NCBI GenBank assembly: GCA_900541415.1
Contig: UQJP01000007.1
Location: forward strand, 62,001 to 126,000
Length of the DNA: 64,000 bases
DNA from: an uncultured Odoribacter sp.
GTDB lineage: Bacteria; Bacteroidota; Bacteroidia; Bacteroidales; Marinifilaceae
Direction of reading: 5' to 3'
The notes below the pieces were generated by a model. The model saw nothing but the letters and a program-made list of their open reading frames with translations, made no database searches and had not been told where the DNA came from. Position numbers and translations under genes: made by a program. Positions 1-9,277 of the stretch are shown here, piece after piece (position 1 is the first letter of the stretch; every line of letters starts with the position of its first letter).

Positions 1-1
1 C

Positions 2-601
2 GCATTCTATCCCGGACAGGAGGGCGGAAACGCATTGGCCGCCCTGTTGGCGGGAGATGTAACCCCTTCGGCCAAATTGCCCTTCTCCATAGAGAAAAAA
101 TGGGAAGATTCCCCGGCCTATGGCAATTACGACGAAACCCGCAAAGAAAAGAAAATTTACTATAACGAAGGAGTTTTCACAGGCTATCGGGGCTATGACC
201 ATAAAGGCATCGCTCCCCTGTTCCCGTTCGGATTCGGTTTATCCTACACCCAGTTCAAATACGATGACCTGCACACCGACATCACGAATCCTAAAAAACA
301 GGAAGTAAAAGTGTCCTTCCGAATCACGAACACCGGAAAACGGCAAGGCGCGGAAGTAGCGCAATTATACATCCGCGACGTGAAGTCGGCCGAGGAACGT
401 CCTGTAAAAGAATTGAAAGGTTTTGAAAAAATAAACCTGGCTCCCGGCGAAAGCCGTACGGTTGAAATCCTGCTCGACGGCGATGCTTTCCGTTATTTCA
501 ACAGCAAAAAAAACACCTGGGTATTCGAGAAAGGGGAATTTGAAATTCTGGTCGGTTCCTCTTCCCGCGACATCCACCTCCGGCAAACGATAAAACTATA
601 A
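2..601 (+). CDS. GH3 family beta-glycosidase, C-terminal part (5' end outside window)
   Basis: The reading frame is open from base 2 and ends in TAA at 599-601; the gene begins upstream of the window. The first residues in frame (AFYPGQEGGNALAALLAGD) match the conserved segment of the GH3 C-terminal (alpha/beta sandwich) domain, and PSAKLPFS and FPFGFGLSYTQF are typical GH3 motifs. The last ~120 residues, from about LHTDI to the end, form the fibronectin type III-like domain that closes most Bacteroidota GH3 enzymes. The family hydrolyses terminal beta-linked glucose, xylose or GlcNAc in the periplasm; the fragment does not allow the substrate to be fixed. The nucleophile region is not in view. 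It lies 23 bases upstream of the GH84 gene on the same strand, so the two are probably one operon acting on host or dietary glycans. Confidence 0.9.
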   Translation, partial: AFYPGQEGGNALAALLAGDVTPSAKLPFSIEKKWEDSPAYGNYDETRKEKKIYYNEGVFTGYRGYDHKGIAPLFPFGFGLSYTQFKYDDLHTDITNPKKQEVKVSFRITNTGKRQGAEVAQLYIRDVKSAEERPVKELKGFEKINLAPGESRTVEILLDGDAFRYFNSKKNTWVFEKGEFEILVGSSSRDIHLRQTIKL

Positions 602-624
602 TTACAAACCTATAAATTTAAACT

Positions 625-3150
625 ATGCGTAAATCAATCACTATTTTAATCGTTTTCACCTTATCGTGCATTTCCCTCTACGCGGGTGAAATCAAGGTAC
701 ACCCCATCCCCCAAGAGGTAAAAGGGGGCAATCAGACCGTACAGGTAAAAGAAATCCGGTTAGTCGGCGGAGAACAGGCCGATCCGGAAGCCATAAAAAA
801 GCTACAACAACTTTTTAAGATCAGCAACGACAAAAAAGCCTACCCGATTTACATCGGGGAAAAAGGCGATAAAGCCGTGAAAAAATATAACTCCCGCATT
901 CCGGCAAAAGACGGAGGGTATTACCTGAACATCGGCAATGACCAAATGATCATTGCAGGAAACGAAGGCCGGGGAACATTCTATGCCCTGCAAACCCTGT
1001 CTCAATTACTGAAACAGCAGAAATTGCCCGTTGTGGAGATCACCGATTTCCCAAGTGTTCCTTACCGGGGCACCGTGGAGGGTTTCTATGGCCAGCCCTG
1101 GAGCCACCGCGACCGGATCAGCCAACTGGACTTCTATGGAGCCAATAAGCTGAACACTTATATCTATGGCCCGAAAGACGATCCTTTCCACAGCAGCCCG
1201 AACTGGCGTCAGCCCTATCCGGAAAAAGAAGCTGCACAAATCCGGGAATTGGCGGAAATCGCCAAAACCAACAAGGTGGATTTCGTATGGGCGATACATC
1301 CGGGGCAGGACATCAAATGGAACGATGAAGACCGTAAACTTTTATTAAATAAATTCGAATTGATGTATCAGCTCGGCGTACGCTCTTTCGCCATCTTCTT
1401 CGATGATATTTCCGGAGAAGGAACCGATCCGAACCGCCAGGCCGACCTGCTGAATTACCTGCATCAAAACTTTGTGAAAGTCAAAAAAGATGTCACACCG
1501 CTGATTATGTGCCCCACCCAATATAATAAAAGCTGGTCCGATCCCAAGCCGGGAACCTATCTCGACATTCTGGGCGATAAATTAGATCCTTCTATCCGTA
1601 TCATGTGGACTGGCGACCGGGTGATTTCGGACATCACCACCGAGGGATTGCAATGGATTAATAAACGCCTGAAACGCGAAGCATATATTTGGTGGAATTT
1701 CCCGGTAAGCGACTATGTGCGTGACCATTTGCTGCTGGGACGTTCTTACGGACTCGATACGGCTGCCGGAAATCTGATGTCCGGTTTCGTTTCCAACCCG
1801 ATGGACAAAGCCGAAGCATCTAAAATCGCTATATATAGCATTGCCGATTATGCGTGGAATACCCCCAAATACAATTCATATCAAAATTGGGAAGATGCTA
1901 TCCGGAACATCATGCCGGTAACGGCGGAAGCTTTCCGTGTTTTTGCAGAACACAATTCCGACTTAGGGAAAAACGGACACGGTTACCGCCGCGAAGAATC
2001 GGTTGAGATCAAACCCGTGGCAGACCGTTTCTTAGCCGACCTGGCTCAAAAAGGGGAAGTCGATCCCAAAGATCTCGTCCGTCTGAAAATAGAATTCAAT
2101 AAGATTGAAAAAGCTCCAGAAGTCATCCTCGCAGGTAACGAAAATCCGGCCCTGATCGATGAAATAAAGCCCTGGCTGACCCAATTCCAAATTTTAGGGC
2201 AAGCCGGACAGGCTTCTTTAAACCTGCTCCCGGCACTCAACCAGCAACAACCCGATTTGGTCAGTTGTTGGAATCAATACAGTAACCTGCTGAATCTTTA
2301 CGCCCAAAAAGACAACATCAGCACCAAAAACAACCAGAATCCTTACCAACCGGGTATTAAAACCGGGTCACTGGTGATGCAGCCTCTGGTAGACGCCACG
2401 ATGCTTTGGAATGCACAACAACTTTACAAGCACCTGAATCCGGGACAGGAGAAAAAGGGAAGCCAGATTCAAACCCAATCCCGTCTACTGACCAATATCG
2501 ATCAACTGAAACAGGTTCAATTGCAAACGGCAGACCAAAACATCATCATCACCCCTTTGCTGGAAGTGGTGAAGATCAATGCCGGGCAACATTTTGCTAT
2601 CGAACTTCCGCTGGTTGTGAACAAGGGAGCGATTCAAGCAAATCTGAATAACAAAGAAATAGCCGATTGGGGGAAAATGGAAATTTCAGAAGACGGAAAC
2701 ACCTGGCAAACCGTGGATTTCAACTTGAAAGGAACAAATTTCACCGCCAATTTCGAAAATCGTCCGGTAAAGATCGTGCGTTTCACGAATAGCGGAACTA
2801 CCCCCCGGGAATTCCATTTACGGAAATTTATCCTGCAATCGGAACAGTTATCCGGTAAAGGCGGTAATTCCCTCACAGCCCTCGACGGCGACCTGAATAC
2901 GTCGTTCGTGCTGGAAAATTCCCAGATATTTGCCAAAACAATCGACGGAGTTCCTGCACAGGTGACCATCCTCACGACTCCCGACCCGCAAACCAATCTT
3001 TCGGTATGGGCCATCGACAACCAGAATCGCAAGCAAAAACTCGGCAGGGTATTGACAGCCTTTGCTTCGTTTGATTTACCGACAAACACCGTCGCTATCG
3101 AGATCAACACCCCGTCGGCAATCCATATTCACGAAATCATCTGGAAATAA
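625..3150 (+). CDS. GH84 beta-N-acetylglucosaminidase (O-GlcNAcase-like), secreted
   Basis: 841 aa. Residues 1-20 form a signal peptide ending in LYAG. An N-terminal GH20b-like domain (about 22-145) is followed by the GH84 catalytic barrel (about 147-430), starting with VPYRGTVEGFYGQPWS. The motif FAIFFDDISGEG carries the two catalytic aspartates D260 and D261 of the substrate-assisted mechanism, in the same context as the well-studied Bacteroides thetaiotaomicron enzyme. A helical segment and a C-terminal beta-sandwich module follow, as in that enzyme; length is also similar. Family members remove beta-linked GlcNAc, for example from mucin-type glycans, in the periplasm or at the cell surface. 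It directly follows the GH3 gene and ends before a strong bidirectional terminator. Substrate in vivo is inferred. Confidence 0.93.
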   Translation: MRKSITILIVFTLSCISLYAGEIKVHPIPQEVKGGNQTVQVKEIRLVGGEQADPEAIKKLQQLFKISNDKKAYPIYIGEKGDKAVKKYNSRIPAKDGGYYLNIGNDQMIIAGNEGRGTFYALQTLSQLLKQQKLPVVEITDFPSVPYRGTVEGFYGQPWSHRDRISQLDFYGANKLNTYIYGPKDDPFHSSPNWRQPYPEKEAAQIRELAEIAKTNKVDFVWAIHPGQDIKWNDEDRKLLLNKFELMYQLGVRSFAIFFDDISGEGTDPNRQADLLNYLHQNFVKVKKDVTPLIMCPTQYNKSWSDPKPGTYLDILGDKLDPSIRIMWTGDRVISDITTEGLQWINKRLKREAYIWWNFPVSDYVRDHLLLGRSYGLDTAAGNLMSGFVSNPMDKAEASKIAIYSIADYAWNTPKYNSYQNWEDAIRNIMPVTAEAFRVFAEHNSDLGKNGHGYRREESVEIKPVADRFLADLAQKGEVDPKDLVRLKIEFNKIEKAPEVILAGNENPALIDEIKPWLTQFQILGQAGQASLNLLPALNQQQPDLVSCWNQYSNLLNLYAQKDNISTKNNQNPYQPGIKTGSLVMQPLVDATMLWNAQQLYKHLNPGQEKKGSQIQTQSRLLTNIDQLKQVQLQTADQNIIITPLLEVVKINAGQHFAIELPLVVNKGAIQANLNNKEIADWGKMEISEDGNTWQTVDFNLKGTNFTANFENRPVKIVRFTNSGTTPREFHLRKFILQSEQLSGKGGNSLTALDGDLNTSFVLENSQIFAKTIDGVPAQVTILTTPDPQTNLSVWAIDNQNRKQKLGRVLTAFASFDLPTNTVAIEINTPSAIHIHEIIWK

Positions 3151-3170
3151 TTCCTTTTTTCAACCACATA

Positions 3171-3198
3171 AAAAGCCCCCGAAAAATCGGGGGCTTTT
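3171..3198. terminator. Bidirectional intrinsic terminator between convergent genes
   Basis: A 12-bp perfect stem (AAAAGCCCCCGA at 3171-3182 pairing with 3187-3198) with a 4-base loop, flanked by T-runs on both strands. It lies between the GH84 gene and the convergent propeller lipoprotein and can serve both. Confidence 0.9.
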
Positions 3199-3225
3199 TT
3201 TATATCCGATACAGTCCTTTTTCAA

Positions 3226-4410
3226 TCACATCGGTTTCACCTTCACCTTAAAGATAACCGGATTCGCATCCTCATCCAATTTTTCAATCATTTCCACCAT
3301 TTCCCGGTCGTATCTTTCCGGTTTTTCGGCAATCATTTTTTTCAGGTCGAATACCGGGACAGGAGTATAAAAATAATCCGCATCGGCAGCCATAAAATAA
3401 TCAGGGATGATAGCATCCTCTTCCACAGCTCCCAAATTGATTCCTTTTTGCTTTTCCCGGTCATACAGCCAAAACGTGAATCTATCCCCTAAGCCCCCCA
3501 TGAAAAACCAGTGTTTAGCCGTATGTTCGATACGCGCCAATGTAGCAATGTCCTCAACCCCCATCCCCTCCGGGCTCCCTTCCACTTTTTCCAGATGCCC
3601 GAGCTTATTAACCAACACATCGTTTTTCTGCTGATTATCATTCCCATAGTCCAGCACAAAAGCCGGGGCTATATCTAAAGCCGGACTGATCCGGAAAACC
3701 GTATCGTTATAATTGGCAAAACAATACACCGCAGAATCGAGCACGGAAAAAACATCCTTGGCACTGAAATAATCGGGAATATTTACATTTTTATCACAAT
3801 AAACAAAAGTCTTCTCCACTTTTCCCAAACTATCCGCCACAATAAAACGGGGATAATACCTTCCTTTTTCCAGCTCTTCAGCAGGAGAGAATCCACAATA
3901 AAACACAAAATGCTTCGAATCGGGCATCACCGTAAAAGCAAAAGCCCTGTAATCCAACCCCGCATGCCGGATATATTCCCCGGTAAGCGCATCATAGCAT
4001 ATCAACTTCTGCAACTGGTCGTCATGCAAATAAAGGTAACGGTCTGCTCCGTCCACACTGATAGCATCGATATTCAAAAACTCTTTCGGTCCCCGTCCCT
4101 TTTGATGAATACGGTAGAGGAAACGACCTGCCATATCGAATTTCAATATCTGTCCGGCAGACCATATATAAAAGCCGGAAGAACGCTTAATGAGTTTAGG
4201 AATATACCCCACCAGGCAACTATCGTGCGTTTCCAAATGAATCAGCCCGGCAATTTCCAAAACGTCAGCCCGTTTTAAATCCGATTTTTCAGCCACCAAA
4301 CGTACTTGTTCGAGCTCTCCTTTTTCCTTCTGCATCCTGCCCCCGCAAGCACCGCAAAGACTGCCTATCAACACCCATATTCCCGCAGCATACCCTAATT
4401 TTTTCCACAT
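3226..4410 (-). CDS. 6-bladed beta-propeller lipoprotein
   Basis: From the ATG at 4410 the protein has 394 aa: MWKKLGYAAGIWVLIGSLCGAC gives a short hydrophobic leader with a lipobox-like cysteine. The frame stays open to 4485 but the longer start would lie inside the promoter seen at 4461-4493, so 4410 is preferred. The body has repeated propeller blades with SAGQILKFDMAGRFLYRIHQKGRGPKEFLNIDAISVD, the pattern of the Bacteroidota 6-bladed propeller family (related to NHL repeats; the RGPxEF motif is typical). Such proteins are often encoded by the dozen in gut Bacteroidales; their ligand and role are unknown. It lies downstream of the giant di-haem gene on the same strand, but a terminator and its own promoter separate them. 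Confidence 0.75.
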   Translation of the reverse strand: MWKKLGYAAGIWVLIGSLCGACGGRMQKEKGELEQVRLVAEKSDLKRADVLEIAGLIHLETHDSCLVGYIPKLIKRSSGFYIWSAGQILKFDMAGRFLYRIHQKGRGPKEFLNIDAISVDGADRYLYLHDDQLQKLICYDALTGEYIRHAGLDYRAFAFTVMPDSKHFVFYCGFSPAEELEKGRYYPRFIVADSLGKVEKTFVYCDKNVNIPDYFSAKDVFSVLDSAVYCFANYNDTVFRISPALDIAPAFVLDYGNDNQQKNDVLVNKLGHLEKVEGSPEGMGVEDIATLARIEHTAKHWFFMGGLGDRFTFWLYDREKQKGINLGAVEEDAIIPDYFMAADADYFYTPVPVFDLKKMIAEKPERYDREMVEMIEKLDEDANPVIFKVKVKPM

Positions 4411-4460
4411 AACACATCGTTTATAATTACACATCATCATCGGGTTGATTCCGAAACACA

Positions 4461-4493
4461 CAAATATATCGTTTTTTAACATCAATCAACAAA
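4461..4493 (-). promoter_or_regulatory. Bacteroidota-type promoter for the propeller lipoprotein
   Basis: On the minus strand TTTG (4490-4493) is followed after 21 bases by TATATTTG (4461-4468), matching the Bacteroidota sigma-ABfr pattern TTTG-N19..21-TAnnTTTG. The implied transcript start is about 4454, leaving a leader of about 44 bases before the ATG at 4410. Confidence 0.75.
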
Positions 4494-4533
4494 AGTTTAA
4501 ATTAAAGTTTTTATTGCCCTCACGGTATAAGCA

Positions 4534-4562
4534 TAAAAAAAGCCCTCTCCGCAGAGAGGGCT
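4534..4562 (-). terminator. Intrinsic terminator of the di-haem/FGE-like gene
   Basis: Stem AGCCCTCTC (4541-4549) with GAGAGGGCT (4554-4562), loop of four bases; read on the minus strand it ends in seven Ts (4534-4540). It lies 20 bases after the stop of the giant gene. Confidence 0.88.
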
Positions 4563-4581
4563 GAAACTATAATAAAATTCT

Positions 4582-7500
4582 TTATTCTTCGATAATAACG
4601 CGGAATCCCACATTAAACACTTTTTGCCAGGGATAGAAGGCTTTCCGGGTATTAGCCGTGGCAAATTTAGGACGGTCTATCCAGGAACCGCCACGCACCA
4701 CTTTCTCCGTACCGGTGCCCTGCAATTTATCTTTATAAGGATAAGGCAGATAATCACTGTTCGTCCATTCTTCCACATTTCCATGAATGTCATATAATCC
4801 CCAGGGATTAGGCTTATATTTTCCAACTTCACAAACAATCATTTCGCCATCGTCCACCAAAGCGGCTTTCGGAAGATAGTCGTAAAATTTACGCCAGGGA
4901 TCATTTTTAGACATCGGCTGCGGATTCACTCCCGTCACGGCCATGTTTGACAACTGTGCATCGGCCAGATTCTCATAAGAAGCAAAATCCGTGTTGTTAT
5001 CGCCATACCAGAAATTATCGTCACTTCCTGCTTTGGCGGCCCATTCCCATTGCATTTCCGTGGGCAGGCTCATGCGAAGCCCGGTTCTCTCGCCCAGTTG
5101 CTTGCAATATTCCATCGCTTCCTCCCAGCTAACGCGGATAACAGGCTGCTGCGGTTTATTGGCAGGATACCCGGCTGTGGTATGGTCTTTCCAGAACTGT
5201 CCGATAATACGGCTGTTATGTTCCGGGAACAGGGCACAAAACTGCTCGTTCGTCACCTCGGTTTCGGCCATCCAGAAAGCCTTTTTCACTTCAGCCTTGA
5301 ATGCGGGCGCATGGTCGCTTTCGCCAACATTAGAGCCCATCACAAATTTTCCGGCAGGAATCTTCACAAAAGTCATCTTCACCCCAGGAGCCACTTCGAT
5401 CACTTTTTTCTCGGTATTTCCCTGCATCGCTTCGGCTTTCGCTGCATCGAACGGCCAGCCAGCCACTTTCACGTCTTTATACTTCACTTCCTTCACGGGC
5501 TTAGGCATCACAGGGGTGATCTCGCCTTTCCCTTTCAGGTAATCGGCATAGTCAGTCAGTTCTTTCCTCCAATCCACTCCCGAATGGCTATATTTATTCG
5601 CCAGCTCTATACGGCGGGCATACTGGTCGAAACCGTTGAAAGGAGTGATATTGTCAAACCTTCCGGCATCCGGCATATTCATATCCACCCAGGCATACAG
5701 GGTTTTCCATTCTTTATCCGTGAGTTCCACTCCATAATGCCCCTTTTTCAGCATACGGATCAATTCACTATTGGAAACATGATATTCATAAGGCTTCAGC
5801 ACATACATTTCAGCTTCCGGCCCCTGACGGTAGAAATAAGGCATCAATGCTAGATAGCTGGACTCAAACTCCCGTTTAAAATCCGCCCAGTCCGTACAAC
5901 TCTCTGTCCGCCCGCTCCTGAAATCAAGCGAAGGTTTGCTTTCATTGTGACAGGCCACACAAGCCCGGTCGAGAATAGGTTGTATTTCCAGATTGAACGT
6001 AAACGACCTCACTCCGCCTTCCGGCTCTTTGATTTTATGCGGGGCGATGGTAGAAGCCACCACCCGCTTCGGCATCGGAATCTGGTTCTGATCTTCGTGA
6101 CAACCCACGCACGACACGGTTTCACCCGGCATGGAGGAAATCCAGCTACGCATCCATTGCACAGCACGTCCTTCCCCGTCGAGAGGCTGAATGGAAATCG
6201 GTGTATTGGCAGGCACTTTAAAGATTGCCGATCCATCCTTTTCCACAGGCACGGTACCCAGCAGCCGCTTAATATCCCAGCCAGCCTGTATTCCCTGTGC
6301 ATAGTGGTCGGAAGGAGAATAATTATAAGCGAATTCGTAGGCAAAGATACGCAGTTCTTTCACCGTACCCCGGGGCACACCCGGCAAACCTTCACCTTCA
6401 TACAAATCCTGAATAAAAATAGTCGATTCTTTATCGTCGAGATTCACCCGGTCCGGAATCACCGGAGGAGTCGGGCTTTTTCTTAAAGGAATAGGAGCAA
6501 TCAAACCTTCTCCTTCGAATTCAGCCACCAAGGTCAGGTTATTGAAAACGTCCGTCAGGTAAATACCCCAAAGCGAAGAAGGGCTCAACTTAGCAGCCAC
6601 TAAAAAGTATTTATCATCCAGCGGATAAGGTTTAATGAACTGCGGCCATACACCGTCCACCAACTGGTCTTTCACTTCCGGAATGATTTTCCGTCCTTTG
6701 AAAGGAATTTCCTGAATCACTCCTTTTTCTTCTTTACGCGATTTTGCCGGATCGAATAACATCAAACGACCGGAACGGGCAACCCCGTGGTGTCCGGAAA
6801 TCACCCCGATAAAACGGCTTGTATTGCCCGGTAAAGGCTTCACGTCAAAAGTACTGTTAGGCCAGAAAGAACCACTGCCATACAAAGAACGGTTGTCCGT
6901 GCCGTCAGGATTCATGTGCATCACAATACGCGAAAAATAATGGGTTAAATCGGTATACTCCCAACGAATGTACATCAATCGTCCGTTATTCATCACCACC
7001 GGATTCCAGTTACCGTCCTGATCGAAAGTCAAACGGCGCAATTTCTTTTTTTCCGGATCGTATTGCACCAGATTGCACACGGCATCCCAGCCATTCACGC
7101 AAGGCACACCGTGGTACCCCATGTTGGAAGTGGCAACGATACGCCCGTCCGGCAAATAGTTACCGTCACAGAAATGCAAATCGGGCTCTTCCGAAACGAT
7201 CATTTGTTTCAAATTCTTTCCGTCCACGCCCACCTGGTAAACCTGCCAGCGGTTTTTGTCGTCGGCCATCGTAAACAACAGGCGGTCGCCGTCCCAATGC
7301 AATTGCAAATCGGTTACGGAAGAAGTATTGGTCGGCTTGAAAATCGTGCGGCTCTTAATGTCTCCCCTCAAGTTCGACAACTCGCAGATTTCAGCGTCGA
7401 ACCCGTATCTCCGGGCAGACGGCTGGCTCGACCAGTTATTATTTTGTGTTCCCAGCGAAGGAGCCATAGCCTTCCGGTCGTTAGCTCCCAAACGGTATCT

Positions 7501-8598
7501 TTCCACAACAATTTTATCGATGTCCAGCAAAGGATTTGCCAAAAGCATATCCCGTTTTGCCTTCACAATAGCTTTCGCTTTCTCCACAACTTCCGGCTTG
7601 CCGCTACCTATGTTTTTTACAACATCATCATAATTCGTTTCGATAAATTTCAGCTTTTCCCCATTTGCGGCAGCATCATAAGAAGGAACCTTTTTCATAT
7701 CTTCAAAAGCATCCCGCAAAGCCTGCAAATTCACCCAAGCCAGTTGTTCTTCCAGATTCAGCACTTCTGCCGCTTTATCCAGCAATCCGAAATAAGCAAC
7801 GATTTGTTCATCCACCGTTTTCAGGGCATCTGCTTTTTCAAGTTCCGCCGTAAAAATATCGTTGTTCTTTATTCGTTTAATGACATTTGCCACAGCGCGC
7901 CGTTCTACACTGGCATCCGGCGTTGCCAACCAAATATCGGGCGATACGTTGGCAAACGAAACAAAACGGGCAACCCGTGAGCCATACTCTTTTTGTAACT
8001 GTTCCACCACCGAACGTCCGGAGATATTCTGGACTTTAAAAACAACGCTACCACCTCCGGCTCCGTCATCAATCCCCACTTCCGTTTCGAATGTCTTATA
8101 TTTTTTCCCCAACGCAAACATGATCTCACCGCTGGCATGGCACAAAATCCCGTGCTCGTATTTCTTTCCCGCGATACTCAACGCCTCATCACTCAGGTTT
8201 TTATTCCGCTTCACACTTCCCCAACCCGCTTTTTCATACACAGGCTTCAATTCGTCCAGCCACACCGTTTTACCGTCGGCGGTGGTTAAACGGGCATTTC
8301 CCCACACCCCGTGGTCGCTACCGTTTCCGTCGGGAGTTTCCCAGGTATAAAGCACCAGATGATCCAAACCGCTGACATCTACTTTCATCGGGGTTGCAGC
8401 CTGACCGCGCCGAACCACTTCGCTCTGCACCGGCATTTTATGCTTGACCAGTGCCTCCCGCAAAGTTGCTTTTGCATTTAATACAGCAGTTTCCCACGTT
8501 TGCGGAACTGGCTTCTTTTTTGTCTGACCGATAGCAGGAAACAACATACCTGCTAACAAGACCAACGACAAAGCAAATGTTGTGATTTTGTTTACCAT
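4582..8598 (-). CDS. Giant secreted multidomain protein: NPCBM, TolB-like/HzsA-related propeller, two haem c sites, FGE-like C-terminus
   Basis: 1338 aa from the ATG at 8598, which starts a good signal peptide (MVNKITTFALSLVLLAGMLFPAIGQ would exceed what is needed; cleavage likely after AIG); an upstream in-frame ATG at 8655 gives a poorer leader. Order: an NPCBM-like carbohydrate-binding domain (about 55-200, with DHLVLYTWETPDGNGSDHG and HASGEIMFAL), a helical linker, a PD40/TolB-like propeller (about 400-700) related to the middle domain of hydrazine synthase alpha, two CxxCH haem c motifs (CVGCH at C830 and CVACH at C880), and an FGE/SUMF1-like fold (about 1070-1338). The FGE-like part keeps GNVEEW and RGGSW, but the two catalytic cysteines of true FGE are D1308 and A1313, so it should not make formylglycine. 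A paralogue of nearly the same length is at 19376-23446. Reaction and partner are unknown; a periplasmic redox or glycan-related role is inferred. Confidence 0.8.
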   Translation of the reverse strand: MVNKITTFALSLVLLAGMLFPAIGQTKKKPVPQTWETAVLNAKATLREALVKHKMPVQSEVVRRGQAATPMKVDVSGLDHLVLYTWETPDGNGSDHGVWGNARLTTADGKTVWLDELKPVYEKAGWGSVKRNKNLSDEALSIAGKKYEHGILCHASGEIMFALGKKYKTFETEVGIDDGAGGGSVVFKVQNISGRSVVEQLQKEYGSRVARFVSFANVSPDIWLATPDASVERRAVANVIKRIKNNDIFTAELEKADALKTVDEQIVAYFGLLDKAAEVLNLEEQLAWVNLQALRDAFEDMKKVPSYDAAANGEKLKFIETNYDDVVKNIGSGKPEVVEKAKAIVKAKRDMLLANPLLDIDKIVVERYRLGANDRKAMAPSLGTQNNNWSSQPSARRYGFDAEICELSNLRGDIKSRTIFKPTNTSSVTDLQLHWDGDRLLFTMADDKNRWQVYQVGVDGKNLKQMIVSEEPDLHFCDGNYLPDGRIVATSNMGYHGVPCVNGWDAVCNLVQYDPEKKKLRRLTFDQDGNWNPVVMNNGRLMYIRWEYTDLTHYFSRIVMHMNPDGTDNRSLYGSGSFWPNSTFDVKPLPGNTSRFIGVISGHHGVARSGRLMLFDPAKSRKEEKGVIQEIPFKGRKIIPEVKDQLVDGVWPQFIKPYPLDDKYFLVAAKLSPSSLWGIYLTDVFNNLTLVAEFEGEGLIAPIPLRKSPTPPVIPDRVNLDDKESTIFIQDLYEGEGLPGVPRGTVKELRIFAYEFAYNYSPSDHYAQGIQAGWDIKRLLGTVPVEKDGSAIFKVPANTPISIQPLDGEGRAVQWMRSWISSMPGETVSCVGCHEDQNQIPMPKRVVASTIAPHKIKEPEGGVRSFTFNLEIQPILDRACVACHNESKPSLDFRSGRTESCTDWADFKREFESSYLALMPYFYRQGPEAEMYVLKPYEYHVSNSELIRMLKKGHYGVELTDKEWKTLYAWVDMNMPDAGRFDNITPFNGFDQYARRIELANKYSHSGVDWRKELTDYADYLKGKGEITPVMPKPVKEVKYKDVKVAGWPFDAAKAEAMQGNTEKKVIEVAPGVKMTFVKIPAGKFVMGSNVGESDHAPAFKAEVKKAFWMAETEVTNEQFCALFPEHNSRIIGQFWKDHTTAGYPANKPQQPVIRVSWEEAMEYCKQLGERTGLRMSLPTEMQWEWAAKAGSDDNFWYGDNNTDFASYENLADAQLSNMAVTGVNPQPMSKNDPWRKFYDYLPKAALVDDGEMIVCEVGKYKPNPWGLYDIHGNVEEWTNSDYLPYPYKDKLQGTGTEKVVRGGSWIDRPKFATANTRKAFYPWQKVFNVGFRVIIEE

Positions 8599-8697
8599 AC
8601 TATTTTTAATATTTATAAAATTGCCCAAAGAATGTGCAACAATATTACGCAACAAAACCTAATTATGCAAAAAAATAAAAACTCAATTTAAAAAAAT

Positions 8698-9249
8698 TTA
8701 TTTTTGCCGGGGAACCCACTTCAATTCCTCGATTCCGGCATCATGAGCCAGTTTCCGGGAAAGCATAAATAAATAATCCGACAGGCGGTTTACATATTTC
8801 ATCACCAATTCCTCCACTGCGGCGTCCTGATTCAAATCCAGCATCCGGCGTTCCGCCCGGCGGCAAACGGTACGGGCAATGTGGCAAAATGAAACCGATT
8901 CATTTCCTCCCGGCAAAACAAAAAAACGGGAAGGAGGCACTTCCGCATCCATCCGGTCGATCGCCTTCTCCAAAACTTCAATATCCGCCTCCTCTACGCC
9001 CAAAGGCAAACGGGTTTGCCCATTGGGATCGGTGGCTAAATTTCCTCCCACATCGAACAGGCGCATCTGAATTTCAGCCAATTCCCCGGCAATTTCCGGA
9101 CTCGTCACGAGCGAACGGATCATCCCGATATAACTGTTCAGCTCATCCACACTGCCGTAAGCCTCTAAACGGGCACTATTCTTAGGAACTCTTGTTCCTC
9201 CGATCAGTGAAGTCATGCCCCCGTCTCCTGTTTTAGTATAAATTTTCAT
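8698..9249 (-). CDS. PduO-type ATP:cob(I)alamin adenosyltransferase
   Basis: 183 aa. The N-terminus MKIYTKTGDGGMTSLIGGTRVPK is the ATP-binding signature of PduO-type adenosyltransferases, followed by YGSVDELNSYIG and, near the C-terminus, RRAERRM and KYVNRLSDYLFMLSR. The full five-helix bundle is present. The enzyme transfers the adenosyl group of ATP to cob(I)alamin, making the coenzyme B12 used by, for example, methylmalonyl-CoA mutase in propionate formation. Cytoplasmic. It follows the gene at 9278-9856 by 28 bases on the same strand, so the two are probably cotranscribed. No B12 riboswitch was seen in the 221-base region upstream of the pair. Confidence 0.93.
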   Translation of the reverse strand: MKIYTKTGDGGMTSLIGGTRVPKNSARLEAYGSVDELNSYIGMIRSLVTSPEIAGELAEIQMRLFDVGGNLATDPNGQTRLPLGVEEADIEVLEKAIDRMDAEVPPSRFFVLPGGNESVSFCHIARTVCRRAERRMLDLNQDAAVEELVMKYVNRLSDYLFMLSRKLAHDAGIEELKWVPRQK

Positions 9250-9277
9250 ATCCCTATCATTTATATTTCCGGATTTC

